Shown here: piece after piece, positions 46,774-55,358 of the stretch
Position numbering within the stretch: the first letter of the stretch is position 1
How the letters are laid out: each line of letters starts with the position of its first letter
Source: Streptomyces rubrogriseus
Lineage (GTDB): Bacteria > Actinomycetota > Actinomycetes > Streptomycetales > Streptomycetaceae
Length of the DNA stretch: 64,000 nucleotides
NCBI RefSeq assembly: GCF_027947575.1
Contig: NZ_CP116256.1
Coordinates: 2,542,001-2,606,000 of the forward strand
Reading direction: 5' to 3'
Program-made: the position numbers and the translations under genes
Notes under the pieces: generated by a model
What the model saw: the letters and a program-made list of their open reading frames with translations, nothing else
Told to the model about the DNA's origin: nothing
The model's database searches: none

Positions 46774-46956
46774 CGGGTTCTCTCCTCATGCGTCTTCGTG
46801 TGCCGACCGGTACGCGTGGGTGCGATGAGCCGACCGTGGGCGTGTAGCCCCGTACCGTATATGGGTTCGCTGAGGAATCGGCACCGCCGGTAGGCTCTGA
46901 CCATGGGCGCGACCCGTTCGCAAGCCCACCCGTACCGACCCAAACGAAGGACGATC

Positions 46957-47664
46957 GTGCTCATTGCCGGGTTCCCCGCCGGTGCCTGGGGGACGAACTG
47001 CTATCTCGTCGCCCCCGCCGCCGGTGAGGAGTGCGTGATCATCGACCCGGGCCACCAGGCGGCCCCCGGAGTCGGGGAAGCGATCCGCAAGCATCGGCTC
47101 AAGCCCGTCGCCGTCGTCCTCACCCACGGCCACATCGACCACGTCGCCTCGGTCGTCCCGGTGTGCGGCGCGCACGACGTGCCGGCCTGGATCCACCCCG
47201 AGGACCGCTTCATGATGAGCGACCCCGAGAAGGGGATCGGCCGCAGCATCGGCATGCCGCTCATGGGCGAGCTGACCGTGGGGGAGCCGGACGACGTCAA
47301 GGAGCTGACCGACGGCGCGAAGCTGGCGCTGGCGGGCCTGGAGCTGACCGTCGCGCACGCCCCGGGCCATACCAAGGGGTCGGTGACCTTCGGCCTGCCC
47401 GAGGCGGCGGACATCCCGCCGGTGATGTTCTCGGGCGACCTGCTGTTCGCCGGCTCCATCGGACGCACCGACTTCCCCGGTGGCTCCATGGACGACATGC
47501 TCGAGTCCCTGGCACGCGTGTGCCTGCCGCTCGACGACTCGACCGTGGTGCTCTCCGGACACGGCCCCCAGACGACCATCGGCCAGGAACGCGCCACCAA
47601 CCCGTACTTGCGGCAGGTGGCGGCCGGCCAGGGCGCTCCGAACGCGCCCCGACGAGGAATGTGA
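46957..47664 (+). CDS. Metallo-beta-lactamase-fold hydrolase (glyoxalase II-like)
   Basis: This 235-residue hydrolase has the metal-binding motif THGHIDH (His57, His59, Asp61, His62), APGHTKGS, and [14 protein letters not shown], which together form the di-metal site. The narrow active-site family resembles glyoxalase II or persulfide dioxygenase; the substrate is not known. The GTG at 46957 has GAAGGA six bases upstream. An upstream ATG at 46903 lies seven bases after a TAGGCT box (46891-46896), so a leaderless form with 18 more residues is possible. hisS follows closely. Confidence 0.85.
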   Translation: MLIAGFPAGAWGTNCYLVAPAAGEECVIIDPGHQAAPGVGEAIRKHRLKPVAVVLTHGHIDHVASVVPVCGAHDVPAWIHPEDRFMMSDPEKGIGRSIGMPLMGELTVGEPDDVKELTDGAKLALAGLELTVAHAPGHTKGSVTFGLPEAADIPPVMFSGDLLFAGSIGRTDFPGGSMDDMLESLARVCLPLDDSTVVLSGHGPQTTIGQERATNPYLRQVAAGQGAPNAPRRGM

Positions 47665-47675
47665 CGAGACCTTCC

Positions 47676-48938
47676 GTGAGCACCTTCAAGGCCCCCAGGG
47701 GCACCTACGACCTGCTGCCGCCCGACTCCGCCAAGTACCTGGCCGTCCGCGAGGCGATCGCCGCCCCGCTGCGCAACTCCGGCTACGGCTACATCGAGAC
47801 GCCCGGCTTCGAGAACGTCGAGCTGTTCGCGCGCGGCGTCGGCGAGTCCACCGACATCGTGACCAAGGAGATGTACGTCTTCGAGACCAAGGGCGGCGAC
47901 CGCCTCGCCCTGCGCCCGGAGACCACCGCTCCCGTGCTGCGCGCGGTCCTGGAGGCCAACCTGCACAAGGCGGGCAACCTGCCGGTGAAGGTCTGGTACT
48001 CGGGCTCGCAGTACCGCTACGAGCGCCCCCAGAAGGGCCGTTACCGCCACTTCTCCCAGGTGGGCGCCGAGGCGATCGGCGCCGAGGACCCGGCCCTGGA
48101 CGCCGAACTGATCATCCTGGCCGACCAGTCGTACCGCGCGCTCGGACTGCAGGACTTCCGCATCCTGCTCAACTCCCTGGGCGACCAGGAGTGCCGCCCG
48201 GTCTACCGGGCCGCCCTCCAGGACTTCCTGCGAGGACTCGACCTGGACGAGGAGACCCTGCGCCGCGCGGAGATCAATCCGCTGCGCGTCCTGGACGACA
48301 AGCGCCCGGACGTCCAGAAGCAGCTCACCGACGCCCCGCTGCTGCGCGACTACCTGTGCGACGCCTGCAAGACGTACCACGAGGAGGTGCGCGAGCTGAT
48401 CACGGCGGCGGGCGTGGTCTTCGAGGACGACCCGAAGCTGGTGCGCGGCCTGGACTACTACACCCGCACGACGTTCGAGTTCGTCCACGACGGCCTCGGC
48501 TCCCAGTCCGCGGTGGGCGGCGGCGGCCGCTACGACGGCCTGTCCGAGATGATCGGCGGCCCCTCGCTGCCCTCGGTCGGCTGGGCCCTCGGCGTCGACC
48601 GCACCGTCCTCGCCCTGGAGGCGGAGGGCATCGAACTGGACATCCCGTCGGCCACCTCCGTCTTCGCGGTCCCGCTCGGCGAGGAGGCCCGCCGGATCCT
48701 GTTCGCCAAGGTCACCGAGTTGCGCAAGAACGGCGTCGCCGCCGACTTCTCCTACGGCGGCAAGGGGCTCAAGGCCGCGATGAAGGCCGCCAACCGCTCG
48801 GGCGCCCGCTACACCCTGGTCCTGGGCGAGCGCGACCTCGCCGAGGGCGTCGTCCAGCTCAAGGACATGGAGTCCGGCGAGCAGACCGCGATCGGCGTCA
48901 ACGAGATCGTGGCGGAGCTGGAGTCGAGGCTCGGCTAG
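47676..48938 (+). CDS. hisS: Histidyl-tRNA synthetase
   Basis: This 420-residue class II synthetase carries the HisRS motifs: [12 protein letters not shown], motif 2 ([11 protein letters not shown]), [14 protein letters not shown] (HisA) and [14 protein letters not shown] (HisB), and a C-terminal anticodon domain. The motif 2 loop reads ETTAP where most HisRS have EGTA. Two starts are possible: GTG 47676 (VSTFKAP), or GTG 47661, which overlaps the upstream TGA (GTGA) and adds five residues. The first matches the usual N-terminus. Confidence 0.94.
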   Translation: MSTFKAPRGTYDLLPPDSAKYLAVREAIAAPLRNSGYGYIETPGFENVELFARGVGESTDIVTKEMYVFETKGGDRLALRPETTAPVLRAVLEANLHKAGNLPVKVWYSGSQYRYERPQKGRYRHFSQVGAEAIGAEDPALDAELIILADQSYRALGLQDFRILLNSLGDQECRPVYRAALQDFLRGLDLDEETLRRAEINPLRVLDDKRPDVQKQLTDAPLLRDYLCDACKTYHEEVRELITAAGVVFEDDPKLVRGLDYYTRTTFEFVHDGLGSQSAVGGGGRYDGLSEMIGGPSLPSVGWALGVDRTVLALEAEGIELDIPSATSVFAVPLGEEARRILFAKVTELRKNGVAADFSYGGKGLKAAMKAANRSGARYTLVLGERDLAEGVVQLKDMESGEQTAIGVNEIVAELESRLG

Positions 48939-49149
48939 CGGGCCGACTCGGCTGGCGGGCCGACACCCTTCAGGGGCACACGTTTTCGCTCGCGCGTGCC
49001 CCTGAAGAACGGGTGGTGGCCGGAACGCGCCGCTCCGGAGTGATCGCCGATCCGTTCATAGGCTCATCGAACGGTGCCCCTACAGGCTTGTGCGGCACAA
49101 TGGCCCCTGCCCGAAGCAGGTCCCACTCCCCAGTGACGGAATCGGCGTG

Positions 49150-49812
49150 ATGAGCAAGACGACAGTGAAGGACGTCTCCACCGTGGCAGAGTCCGCGCCG
49201 GACAGCGGCACCCGCACCCCGCGCACCGAGGGCGGCAGCCGGGCCCTCGCGCTGCTGCTGGTGATCACGGGCGCGGCCGGCCTGCTCGCCGCATGGGTCA
49301 TCACGATCGACAAGCAGAAGATCCTCGAGGCCAAGGTCGCCGGCACCACGTTCACGCCCGGCTGCAGCCTCAACCCGGTCGTCTCCTGCGGCAACATCAT
49401 GGAGAGCGACCAGGCCTCGGTCTTCGGCTTCCCCAACCCGATGCTCGGCCTCGTCGCCTACGGCATCGTCATCTGCGTCGGCATGAGCCTGCTGGCCCGT
49501 GCCACCTACCCGCGCTGGTACTGGCTGACCTTCAACGCCGGCTGCCTGTTCGGCGTCGCGTTCGTCTCGTGGCTGCAGTTCCAGTCCCTGTACCGGATCA
49601 ACTCGCTGTGCCTGTGGTGCTGCCTGGCCTGGGTCGCCACGATCCTGATGTTCTGGTACGTGACGTCCTTCAACGTCCGCAAGGGCTTCCTGCCCGCGCC
49701 GGGCTGGCTGCGCGGCTTCTTCGGCGAGTTCACCTGGGTCCTGCCGGTACTGCACATCGGCATCATCGGCATGATGGTCCTCACCCGCTGGTGGGACTTC
49801 TGGACCAGCTGA
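49150..49812 (+). CDS. Vitamin K epoxide reductase (VKOR) family protein
   Basis: This 220-residue membrane protein has four or five helices and the VKOR cysteines: Cys72 and Cys80 in the periplasmic loop (PGCSLNPVVSCGN), and the active CxxC pair Cys154-Leu-Trp-Cys157 (SLCLWCC). In actinobacteria, VKOR replaces DsbB, re-oxidising a DsbA-like partner and passing electrons to quinone. No fused thioredoxin domain is present. The starts ATG 49150 or GTG 49147 are nearly the same; the upstream GACGGAA is a moderate ribosome binding site. Confidence 0.9.
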   Translation: MSKTTVKDVSTVAESAPDSGTRTPRTEGGSRALALLLVITGAAGLLAAWVITIDKQKILEAKVAGTTFTPGCSLNPVVSCGNIMESDQASVFGFPNPMLGLVAYGIVICVGMSLLARATYPRWYWLTFNAGCLFGVAFVSWLQFQSLYRINSLCLWCCLAWVATILMFWYVTSFNVRKGFLPAPGWLRGFFGEFTWVLPVLHIGIIGMMVLTRWWDFWTS

Positions 49813-49827
49813 CCGGCCTTCCGCGCG

Positions 49828-49848
49828 GGCGGGCCCACCGGGCCCGCC
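49828..49848 (+). terminator. Probable terminator after the VKOR gene
   Basis: GGCGGGCCC (49828-49836) and GGGCCCGCC (49840-49848) form a nine-base stem with loop ACC, followed by GCGTTGT. It separates the VKOR gene from the leaderless rarA gene. Confidence 0.6.
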
Positions 49849-49881
49849 GCGTTGTCGGTGCGGTCATTTAGGGTTCAAGGC

Positions 49882-51237
49882 GTGGAGCCCGATCTGTTCA
49901 CCGCCGCAGCCGAAGAACGCCAGGAGAAGGACCCGACCGGCAGCCCCCTCGCCGTGCGGATGCGCCCGCGCACCCTCGACGAGGTCGTCGGTCAGCAGCA
50001 CCTGCTCAAGCCCGGATCCCCCCTGCGCCGCCTGGTCGGCGAGGGCGCGTCCGGTCCCGCGGGGCCCTCGTCGGTCATCCTCTGGGGCCCGCCGGGCACC
50101 GGCAAGACCACCCTGGCGTACGTCGTCTCCAAGGCCACCAACAAGCGGTTCGTCGAGCTGTCGGCGATCACCGCGGGCGTCAAGGAGGTCCGCGCGGTCA
50201 TCGACGGCGCCCGCCGCGCGGTCGGCGGGTACGGCAAGGAGACCGTCCTCTTCCTCGACGAGATCCACCGCTTCAGCAAGGCCCAGCAGGACTCCCTGCT
50301 GCCGGCCGTGGAGAACCGCTGGGTCACCCTGATCGCGGCCACCACCGAGAACCCGTACTTCTCGGTGATCTCCCCGCTGCTCTCCCGCTCCCTCCTGCTC
50401 ACCCTCGAACCCCTCACCGACGACGACGTCCGGGACCTGCTGCGCCGCGCCCTGACCGACGAGCGCGGCCTGAAGGGCGCCGTCACCCTGCCCGGGGACA
50501 CCGAGGAGCACCTCCTGCGCATCGCGGGCGGCGACGCCCGGCGCGCGCTCACCGCGCTGGAGGCCGCCGCCGGGGCCGCGCTCGACAAGGGCGAGGCGGA
50601 GATCGGGCTGACCACGCTGGAGGAGACGGTCGACCGGGCCGCGGTGAAGTACGACCGCGACGGCGACCAGCACTACGACGTCGCCAGCGCCCTGATCAAG
50701 TCCATCCGCGGTTCCGACGTGGACGCCGCCCTGCACTACCTGGCCCGGATGATCGAGGCCGGCGAGGACCCCCGCTTCATCGCCCGGCGCCTGATGATCT
50801 CGGCCAGCGAGGACATCGGCCTGGCCGATCCGAACGCGCTGCAGACCGCCGTCGCCGCCGCCCAGGCCGTCGCCATGATCGGCTTCCCCGAGGCCGCCCT
50901 CACCCTCAGCCACGCCACCATCGCCCTGGCGCTGGCCCCCAAGTCCAACGCCGCGACCACCGCCATCGGCGCCGCCCTGGACGACGTGCGCAAGGGGCAC
51001 ACCGGACCGGTCCCGGCCCACCTGCGCGACAGCCACTACAAGGGCGCGGGCAAGCTCGGACACGGGCAGGGCTACGTGTACCCGCACGACCTGCCCGAGG
51101 GCATCGCCGCCCAGCAGTACGCCCCGGACGGACTCAAGGACCGGACGTACTACACGCCGACCCGGCACGGCGCGGAGGCCCGGTACGCGGACGCGGTGGA
51201 GTGGACCCGCGGGCACCTCGGTCGCAAGCCGTCCTGA
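49882..51237 (+). CDS. rarA: Replication-associated recombination protein A (AAA ATPase)
   Basis: This 451-residue ATPase of the RarA/MgsA/WRNIP1 family acts at stalled replication forks. Walker A is GPPGTGKT (69-76), Walker B FLDEIHRF, sensor ATTENPYF and the arginine finger SRSLLL. The C-terminal MgsA domain contains [15 protein letters not shown] and [10 protein letters not shown]. The GTG at 49882 lies seven bases after TAGGGT (49869-49874) with no ribosome binding site, so it is probably leaderless. It precedes rpsD. Confidence 0.92.
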   Translation: MEPDLFTAAAEERQEKDPTGSPLAVRMRPRTLDEVVGQQHLLKPGSPLRRLVGEGASGPAGPSSVILWGPPGTGKTTLAYVVSKATNKRFVELSAITAGVKEVRAVIDGARRAVGGYGKETVLFLDEIHRFSKAQQDSLLPAVENRWVTLIAATTENPYFSVISPLLSRSLLLTLEPLTDDDVRDLLRRALTDERGLKGAVTLPGDTEEHLLRIAGGDARRALTALEAAAGAALDKGEAEIGLTTLEETVDRAAVKYDRDGDQHYDVASALIKSIRGSDVDAALHYLARMIEAGEDPRFIARRLMISASEDIGLADPNALQTAVAAAQAVAMIGFPEAALTLSHATIALALAPKSNAATTAIGAALDDVRKGHTGPVPAHLRDSHYKGAGKLGHGQGYVYPHDLPEGIAAQQYAPDGLKDRTYYTPTRHGAEARYADAVEWTRGHLGRKPS

Positions 51238-51530
51238 GCAGCCTGTAGACTCCCTCGGAGTGCCGTGTCCCGTGCAGTCAGAACGGGACGACCGGCCGGA
51301 ACCCTCACGGGTTCCAGGAGCGTCGCGCACCGTCGATGGTGTCGCGGGCAGCCCACCACCACCCGGGGTCCCGGGAGCGGTCGGTGGGCCACTCGCGTGC
51401 TGCACGTATGTGCCCAGACCAGGGAGCGGCTGCCCGGCAGGTCCCGAGCGGACCCGGCGGGTTTCCCCGGCTGCGGATGCGACCTCCCTCAACCCTGACA
51501 AGCCGGAAACCCAGAAAAGAGACACAGACA
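51238..51530 (+). promoter_or_regulatory. Long structured 5' leader of rpsD
   Basis: A -10 box TAGACT (51246-51251) suggests transcription starting near 51258, so the rpsD leader is about 270 nt. It contains two perfect hairpins, GTCCCGT/ACGGGAC (51267-51273 with 51283-51289) and GGAACCC/GGGTTCC (51298-51304 with 51309-51315), then further GC-rich paired segments. The S4 protein is a known RNA-binding autoregulator in other bacteria, so this leader could be its control site. No known S4 leader motif is recognised here. Confidence 0.5.
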
Positions 51531-52145
51531 GTGGCGAACCAGCCCCGCCCCAAGGTCAAGAAGTCGCGTGCCCTCGGCATCGCGCTGACCCCGAAGGCCG
51601 TCAAGTACTTCGAGGCCCGCCCCTACCCGCCGGGTGAGCACGGCCGCGGCCGCAAGCAGAACTCGGACTACAAGGTCCGTCTGCTCGAGAAGCAGCGTCT
51701 GCGCGCGCAGTACGACCTCAGCGAGCGTCAGCTCGTCCGCGCCTACGAGCGTGCCTCCAAGACCAACATGAAGACCGGCGAGGCCCTGGTCATCGAGCTC
51801 GAGCGCCGTCTCGACGCGCTGGTCCTGCGTTCGGGCATCGCCCGCACGATCTACCAGGCCCGTCAGATGGTCGTCCACGGCCACATCCAGGTCAACGGCC
51901 AGAAGGTCGACAAGCCGTCCTTCCGCGTCCGTCCGGACGACGTGGTGCAGGTGCGCGAGCGCTCCAAGGAGAAGACGCTCTTCACCATCGCCCGCGAGGG
52001 TGGCTTCGCCCCCGACGGCGAGACCCCGCGCTACCTCCAGGTGAACCTCAAGGCCCTGGCGTTCCGCCTGGACCGCGAGCCGAACCGCAAGGAGATCCCG
52101 GTGATCTGCGACGAGCAGCTCGTCGTCGAGTACTACGCCCGCTGA
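51531..52145 (+). CDS. rpsD: 30S ribosomal protein S4
   Basis: This 204-residue primary assembly protein of the 30S subunit has the N-terminal region ([14 protein letters not shown]), the S4 RNA-binding domain (about 95-155, with [14 protein letters not shown] and [14 protein letters not shown]), and the C-terminal [14 protein letters not shown]. The GTG start lies after AGAGACACAGACA, a weak ribosome binding site. As in many actinobacteria, rpsD stands outside the large ribosomal operons. Confidence 0.95.
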   Translation: MANQPRPKVKKSRALGIALTPKAVKYFEARPYPPGEHGRGRKQNSDYKVRLLEKQRLRAQYDLSERQLVRAYERASKTNMKTGEALVIELERRLDALVLRSGIARTIYQARQMVVHGHIQVNGQKVDKPSFRVRPDDVVQVRERSKEKTLFTIAREGGFAPDGETPRYLQVNLKALAFRLDREPNRKEIPVICDEQLVVEYYAR

Positions 52146-52189
52146 TCCAGCGGAAACGCTGAACGAGCAGGCGCAGTACCAGCGGTACC

Positions 52190-54379
52190 TCAGCCCGCCG
52201 TCTCCCCGCCCTTCCGGGTGGGCGAGGCGGCGGGCTTCGCCGTCCGGGCGCCCGCCGGAGCCCGCCGCACGGCCGTCGGACGCGGCGCCGGCAGCGAGGC
52301 CCTCGCCCCGGGCTGGCGCAGGGCCCGCGCCACCGCTTCCCGGCGCCCGAGCCGCGCCCCGTGCCGTACGCACTCCTCGTACCGCTCGTCGCCCAGCTGC
52401 TCCCGGGCCGCGGCCTCGCACAGCTCGTGCGGCGCGTTGTAGTGCGCCGAGCCGAACAGCGCCAGCCCCACCGAGGGCCACATCCGCCCCGCCGCGCCCT
52501 GCAGCACCGCCGCCTCCGCCGCGTCGCCCTCCGCCACCGTGACCAGGGCCAGCAGCTCCACCGCGAGCACCGAGCCCAGCTGGTCGCGGAAGCGGTGCGC
52601 ACTGCCCAGGCAGTCGGCCAGCAGCTCGCGGGCGCGCACCGGCTCACCGTCGCTCCAGGCCGCGTAGGCGAGGACGTACAGGGCGTACCCGCGAGCCCAG
52701 CGCTCGCCGTGGTCCTCGCACACCTGGCGCACGTCCTCGCACAGCCGCACCGCGTCCGGCAGATCGCCCTGGAAGGCCCGGGCCATCGCCAGCTCCACCT
52801 GGCCCATCAGCACGTTGCTGTTCAGCTCGCCGATCTCCCGGTAGCGGTGCAGCGCCGAGCGCAGCAGCGTCTCCGCGCGCGGCAGGTCGTCCGTCACCAG
52901 CGCCAGACAGCCGGTGCGGTGCTCCGCGTACGCCGCCGCCGTCGGATTCGCCGAGCGCTCCGCCTCCTCGCGGCACTCCTGGAGCGCCGCCAGCGCGGGC
53001 ACCGTGTCGCCCTGGAGGATCGCCACGTAGGCGAGCACCCACAGCGCCTTCAGCCGGGACTGCTCGCCGGCCGTCGGCTCCGCGTCCAGCCGCACCGCCT
53101 GCTCCAGCCAGTGCCGCCCCTCCGACAGCCGTCCGCAGCCCACCCAGTGGAACCACAGGGCGCCCGCCAGGTACTGGCCCAGGTGCGCGCCGTCCGGTTC
53201 GTCCAGGCAGTGCTCCAGGGCGCTGCGCAGGTTGGGCAGTTCGGCGTCCACCCGCGCGGCGACCTCGCCCTGGCGCGGCGAGAACCACTCCAGCTCGCAC
53301 CAGGTCGCCAGGCCCACGTACCAGTCCCGGTGCCGCCGCCGCAGCCGGTCCGCGTCCCCCGTCGCCGCCAGCCAGTCGGCGCCGTACGCCCGTACCGTGT
53401 CGAGCATCCGGTAGCGCACCCCGGCCGGGGACTCCTCGCGGGTCAGCACGGACTGGGAGAGCAGGGCGGAGAGCACGTCGAGCACGTCGTCGGCCGGCAT
53501 CCCGTCCCCGCTGCACACGTACTCGGCGGCCTCCAGGTCGAACGGCCCGGCGAACACCGAGAGCCGCGCCCACAGCAGCCGCTCCGGCGGCGTGCACAGC
53601 TCGTGGCTCCAGCCGATCGCCGTGCGCAGCGTCCGGTGCCGGGGCAGGGCGGTACGGTCCCCGCCCGTCAGCAGCCGGAACCGGTCGTCGAGGCGGCGCA
53701 GCATCTGCCCCGGGGACAGCGCGTCCAGGCGCCCCGCCGCCAGCTCGATCGCCAGCGGGATGCCGTCAAGACGCCGGCACAGCTCGCGCGCCTCCCGCTG
53801 GTCCGCGTCCGGGTCCGCCTCGTGGCCGCAGGCGACGCTCCGCTGCCCGGCCCGGACCGTCAGCAGCTCCACCGCCTCCTCCGTGCCCAACGGTGCCAGC
53901 GGAACCAGCCGCTCGCCGGCCACCCCCAGCGGTCTGCGCCCCACGGCCAGCACCCTGAGCCCCGGCGCACGGCCCAGCAGCTCGGTCACCAGCGCCGCGC
54001 AGGCGTCCACCAGGTGCTCGACCCCGTCCAGGAGCAGCAGCAGCTCCCGCTCGGCCAGGTGCGCGAGCAGCGTCTCGCGGGGCAGCCGGGTCGTGTGGTC
54101 GGTCAGACCCAGCGCCTCCACGACCGCGTAGTCGACGAACTCCTCGTCCCGCACCGGCGCCAGCTGCACCCGCCACACCCCGTCCCGGGGCGCGCGGCGC
54201 GCGGCCGCCCGCGCGGCCAGCCGGGACTTGCCGACACCGCCGGAACCGGTGACGGTCACCAGTCGCGCGGAGTCCAGCGTCCGCGCCAGCTCCGCCAGCT
54301 GCGCCCCTCTCCCGACGAAGGCGTCGAGTTCCAGTGGGAGGTTGCCGTGCGGGATGCCGTCGCGCCGATGGTCTCGCAT
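52190..54379 (-). CDS. NB-ARC/TPR regulatory ATPase without DNA-binding domain (AfsR/LuxR-like)
   Basis: This 729-residue protein begins with an ATPase module: FVGRGAQLAEL, Walker A GSGGVGKS (45-52), Walker B LLLLLDGVEHL (about 105-115), a GxP-type RLDGIPLAIELAAGRL motif. A long TPR-like helical region runs to about 650 and ends in an Arg/Pro/Ala-rich tail. Such proteins in Streptomyces usually carry a SARP or LuxR DNA-binding domain; none is seen at either end here. It may act as a partner or nucleotide-dependent scaffold. The ATG at 54379 is chosen because the domain begins just after it. Confidence 0.8.
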   Translation of the reverse strand: MRDHRRDGIPHGNLPLELDAFVGRGAQLAELARTLDSARLVTVTGSGGVGKSRLAARAAARRAPRDGVWRVQLAPVRDEEFVDYAVVEALGLTDHTTRLPRETLLAHLAERELLLLLDGVEHLVDACAALVTELLGRAPGLRVLAVGRRPLGVAGERLVPLAPLGTEEAVELLTVRAGQRSVACGHEADPDADQREARELCRRLDGIPLAIELAAGRLDALSPGQMLRRLDDRFRLLTGGDRTALPRHRTLRTAIGWSHELCTPPERLLWARLSVFAGPFDLEAAEYVCSGDGMPADDVLDVLSALLSQSVLTREESPAGVRYRMLDTVRAYGADWLAATGDADRLRRRHRDWYVGLATWCELEWFSPRQGEVAARVDAELPNLRSALEHCLDEPDGAHLGQYLAGALWFHWVGCGRLSEGRHWLEQAVRLDAEPTAGEQSRLKALWVLAYVAILQGDTVPALAALQECREEAERSANPTAAAYAEHRTGCLALVTDDLPRAETLLRSALHRYREIGELNSNVLMGQVELAMARAFQGDLPDAVRLCEDVRQVCEDHGERWARGYALYVLAYAAWSDGEPVRARELLADCLGSAHRFRDQLGSVLAVELLALVTVAEGDAAEAAVLQGAAGRMWPSVGLALFGSAHYNAPHELCEAAAREQLGDERYEECVRHGARLGRREAVARALRQPGARASLPAPRPTAVRRAPAGARTAKPAASPTRKGGETAG

Positions 54380-54381
54380 GA

Positions 54382-54406
54382 AACACGGAGCGTACTGAAC
54401 CGTGTT
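54382..54406. promoter_or_regulatory. Inverted repeat upstream of the NB-ARC regulator
   Basis: AACACGG (54382-54388) and CCGTGTT (54400-54406) form an inverted repeat with an 11-bp spacer, ending three bases before the start of the minus-strand regulator gene. It could be an operator for that gene or a 5' hairpin that controls its translation. Confidence 0.45.
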
Positions 54407-54553
54407 CACTCCGTACAATCGCTTCGCCGAACCCCGCCGCACCGCGCCGCGCGCGACGGGGAATCCGGTACGGAGCCCCGCGCCCGGCGCGATAGGCTCG
54501 GTGCACGACTTTCCCGATGTTCAGGCACGTCTTTCAGGGAGCGGGTGCACACA

Positions 54554-54994
54554 GTGTCCGGTGGCGAGGTGGCCGGGATCCTGGTGGCCGTCTTCTGGGC
54601 GATCCTGGTCTCCTTCCTCGCCGTCGCACTGGCGAGGCTGGCCCAGACGCTCAGGACGACCACCAAGCTCGTGGCGGACGTGACCGACCAGGCCGTCCCG
54701 CTGCTGGCCGACGCCTCGGCGGCGGTGCGCAGCGCGCAGACCCAGATCGACCGGGTCGACGCGATCGCCTCCGACGTCCAGGAGGTCACCTCGAACGCCT
54801 CCGCGCTGTCCACCACCGTGGCCTCCACCTTCGGCGGCCCGCTGGTCAAGGTCGCGGCGTTCGGGTACGGCGTGCGCCGGGCACTCGGCGGTCGCAAGGA
54901 GGACATGTCCGCCCCGGCCGACCAGGCACGGCGTACCGTGATCGTGGGCCGCACGCTCCCGGCCGCGCGGCGGACGAAGCGGAAGAAGGGCTGA
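54554..54994 (+). CDS. DUF948-family membrane protein
   Basis: This 146-residue protein has an N-terminal membrane helix (GILVAVFWAILVSFLAVALARL), then a long helix with DVTDQAVPLLADASAAVRSAQTQIDRVDAIASDV, typical of DUF948 (a chemotaxis-receptor-like coiled coil without signalling motifs), and a basic C-terminal tail (ARRTKRKKG). Its role is unknown. The GTG at 54554 follows GGGAGCGGG. It precedes the DUF6167 gene by seven bases and belongs to the alaS unit. Confidence 0.85.
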   Translation: MSGGEVAGILVAVFWAILVSFLAVALARLAQTLRTTTKLVADVTDQAVPLLADASAAVRSAQTQIDRVDAIASDVQEVTSNASALSTTVASTFGGPLVKVAAFGYGVRRALGGRKEDMSAPADQARRTVIVGRTLPAARRTKRKKG

Positions 54995-55001
54995 CCGAGC
55001 G

Positions 55002-55358
55002 ATGTTCCGCCGTACGTTCTGGTTCGGCACCGGCGTGGCCGCCGGTGTGTGGGCCACCACCAAGGTCAACCGGAAGCTCAAGCAGCTCACCCCCGACAGT
55101 CTCGCCGCCACCGCGGCGAACAAGGCGCTCGACGTGGGCACCCGGGTCAGGGACCGCGCGGTGGGTTTCGCACTCGACGTCCGCGACAACATGGCCCAGC
55201 GGGAGGCCGAACTGGACGACGCGCTGGGCCTGAAGGCCCCCGTCGACCGTGAACTGCCCGCACTGAGGCACCACGCCGCCATCGAGAACAGCAAGGACCC
55301 CAAGTACGTCGTCGACGACAGGACGACGCACTCGTACAACCGGAATGAGGACCACTGA
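55002..55358 (+). CDS. DUF6167-type small protein
   Basis: This 118-residue protein starts with a weak hydrophobic segment ([16 protein letters not shown]) and continues as a charged helix ([27 protein letters not shown]) with a polar tail. It is conserved between the DUF948 gene and alaS in Streptomyces as far as I recall. The function is unknown. Its TGA overlaps the alaS ATG. Confidence 0.8.
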   Translation: MFRRTFWFGTGVAAGVWATTKVNRKLKQLTPDSLAATAANKALDVGTRVRDRAVGFALDVRDNMAQREAELDDALGLKAPVDRELPALRHHAAIENSKDPKYVVDDRTTHSYNRNEDH

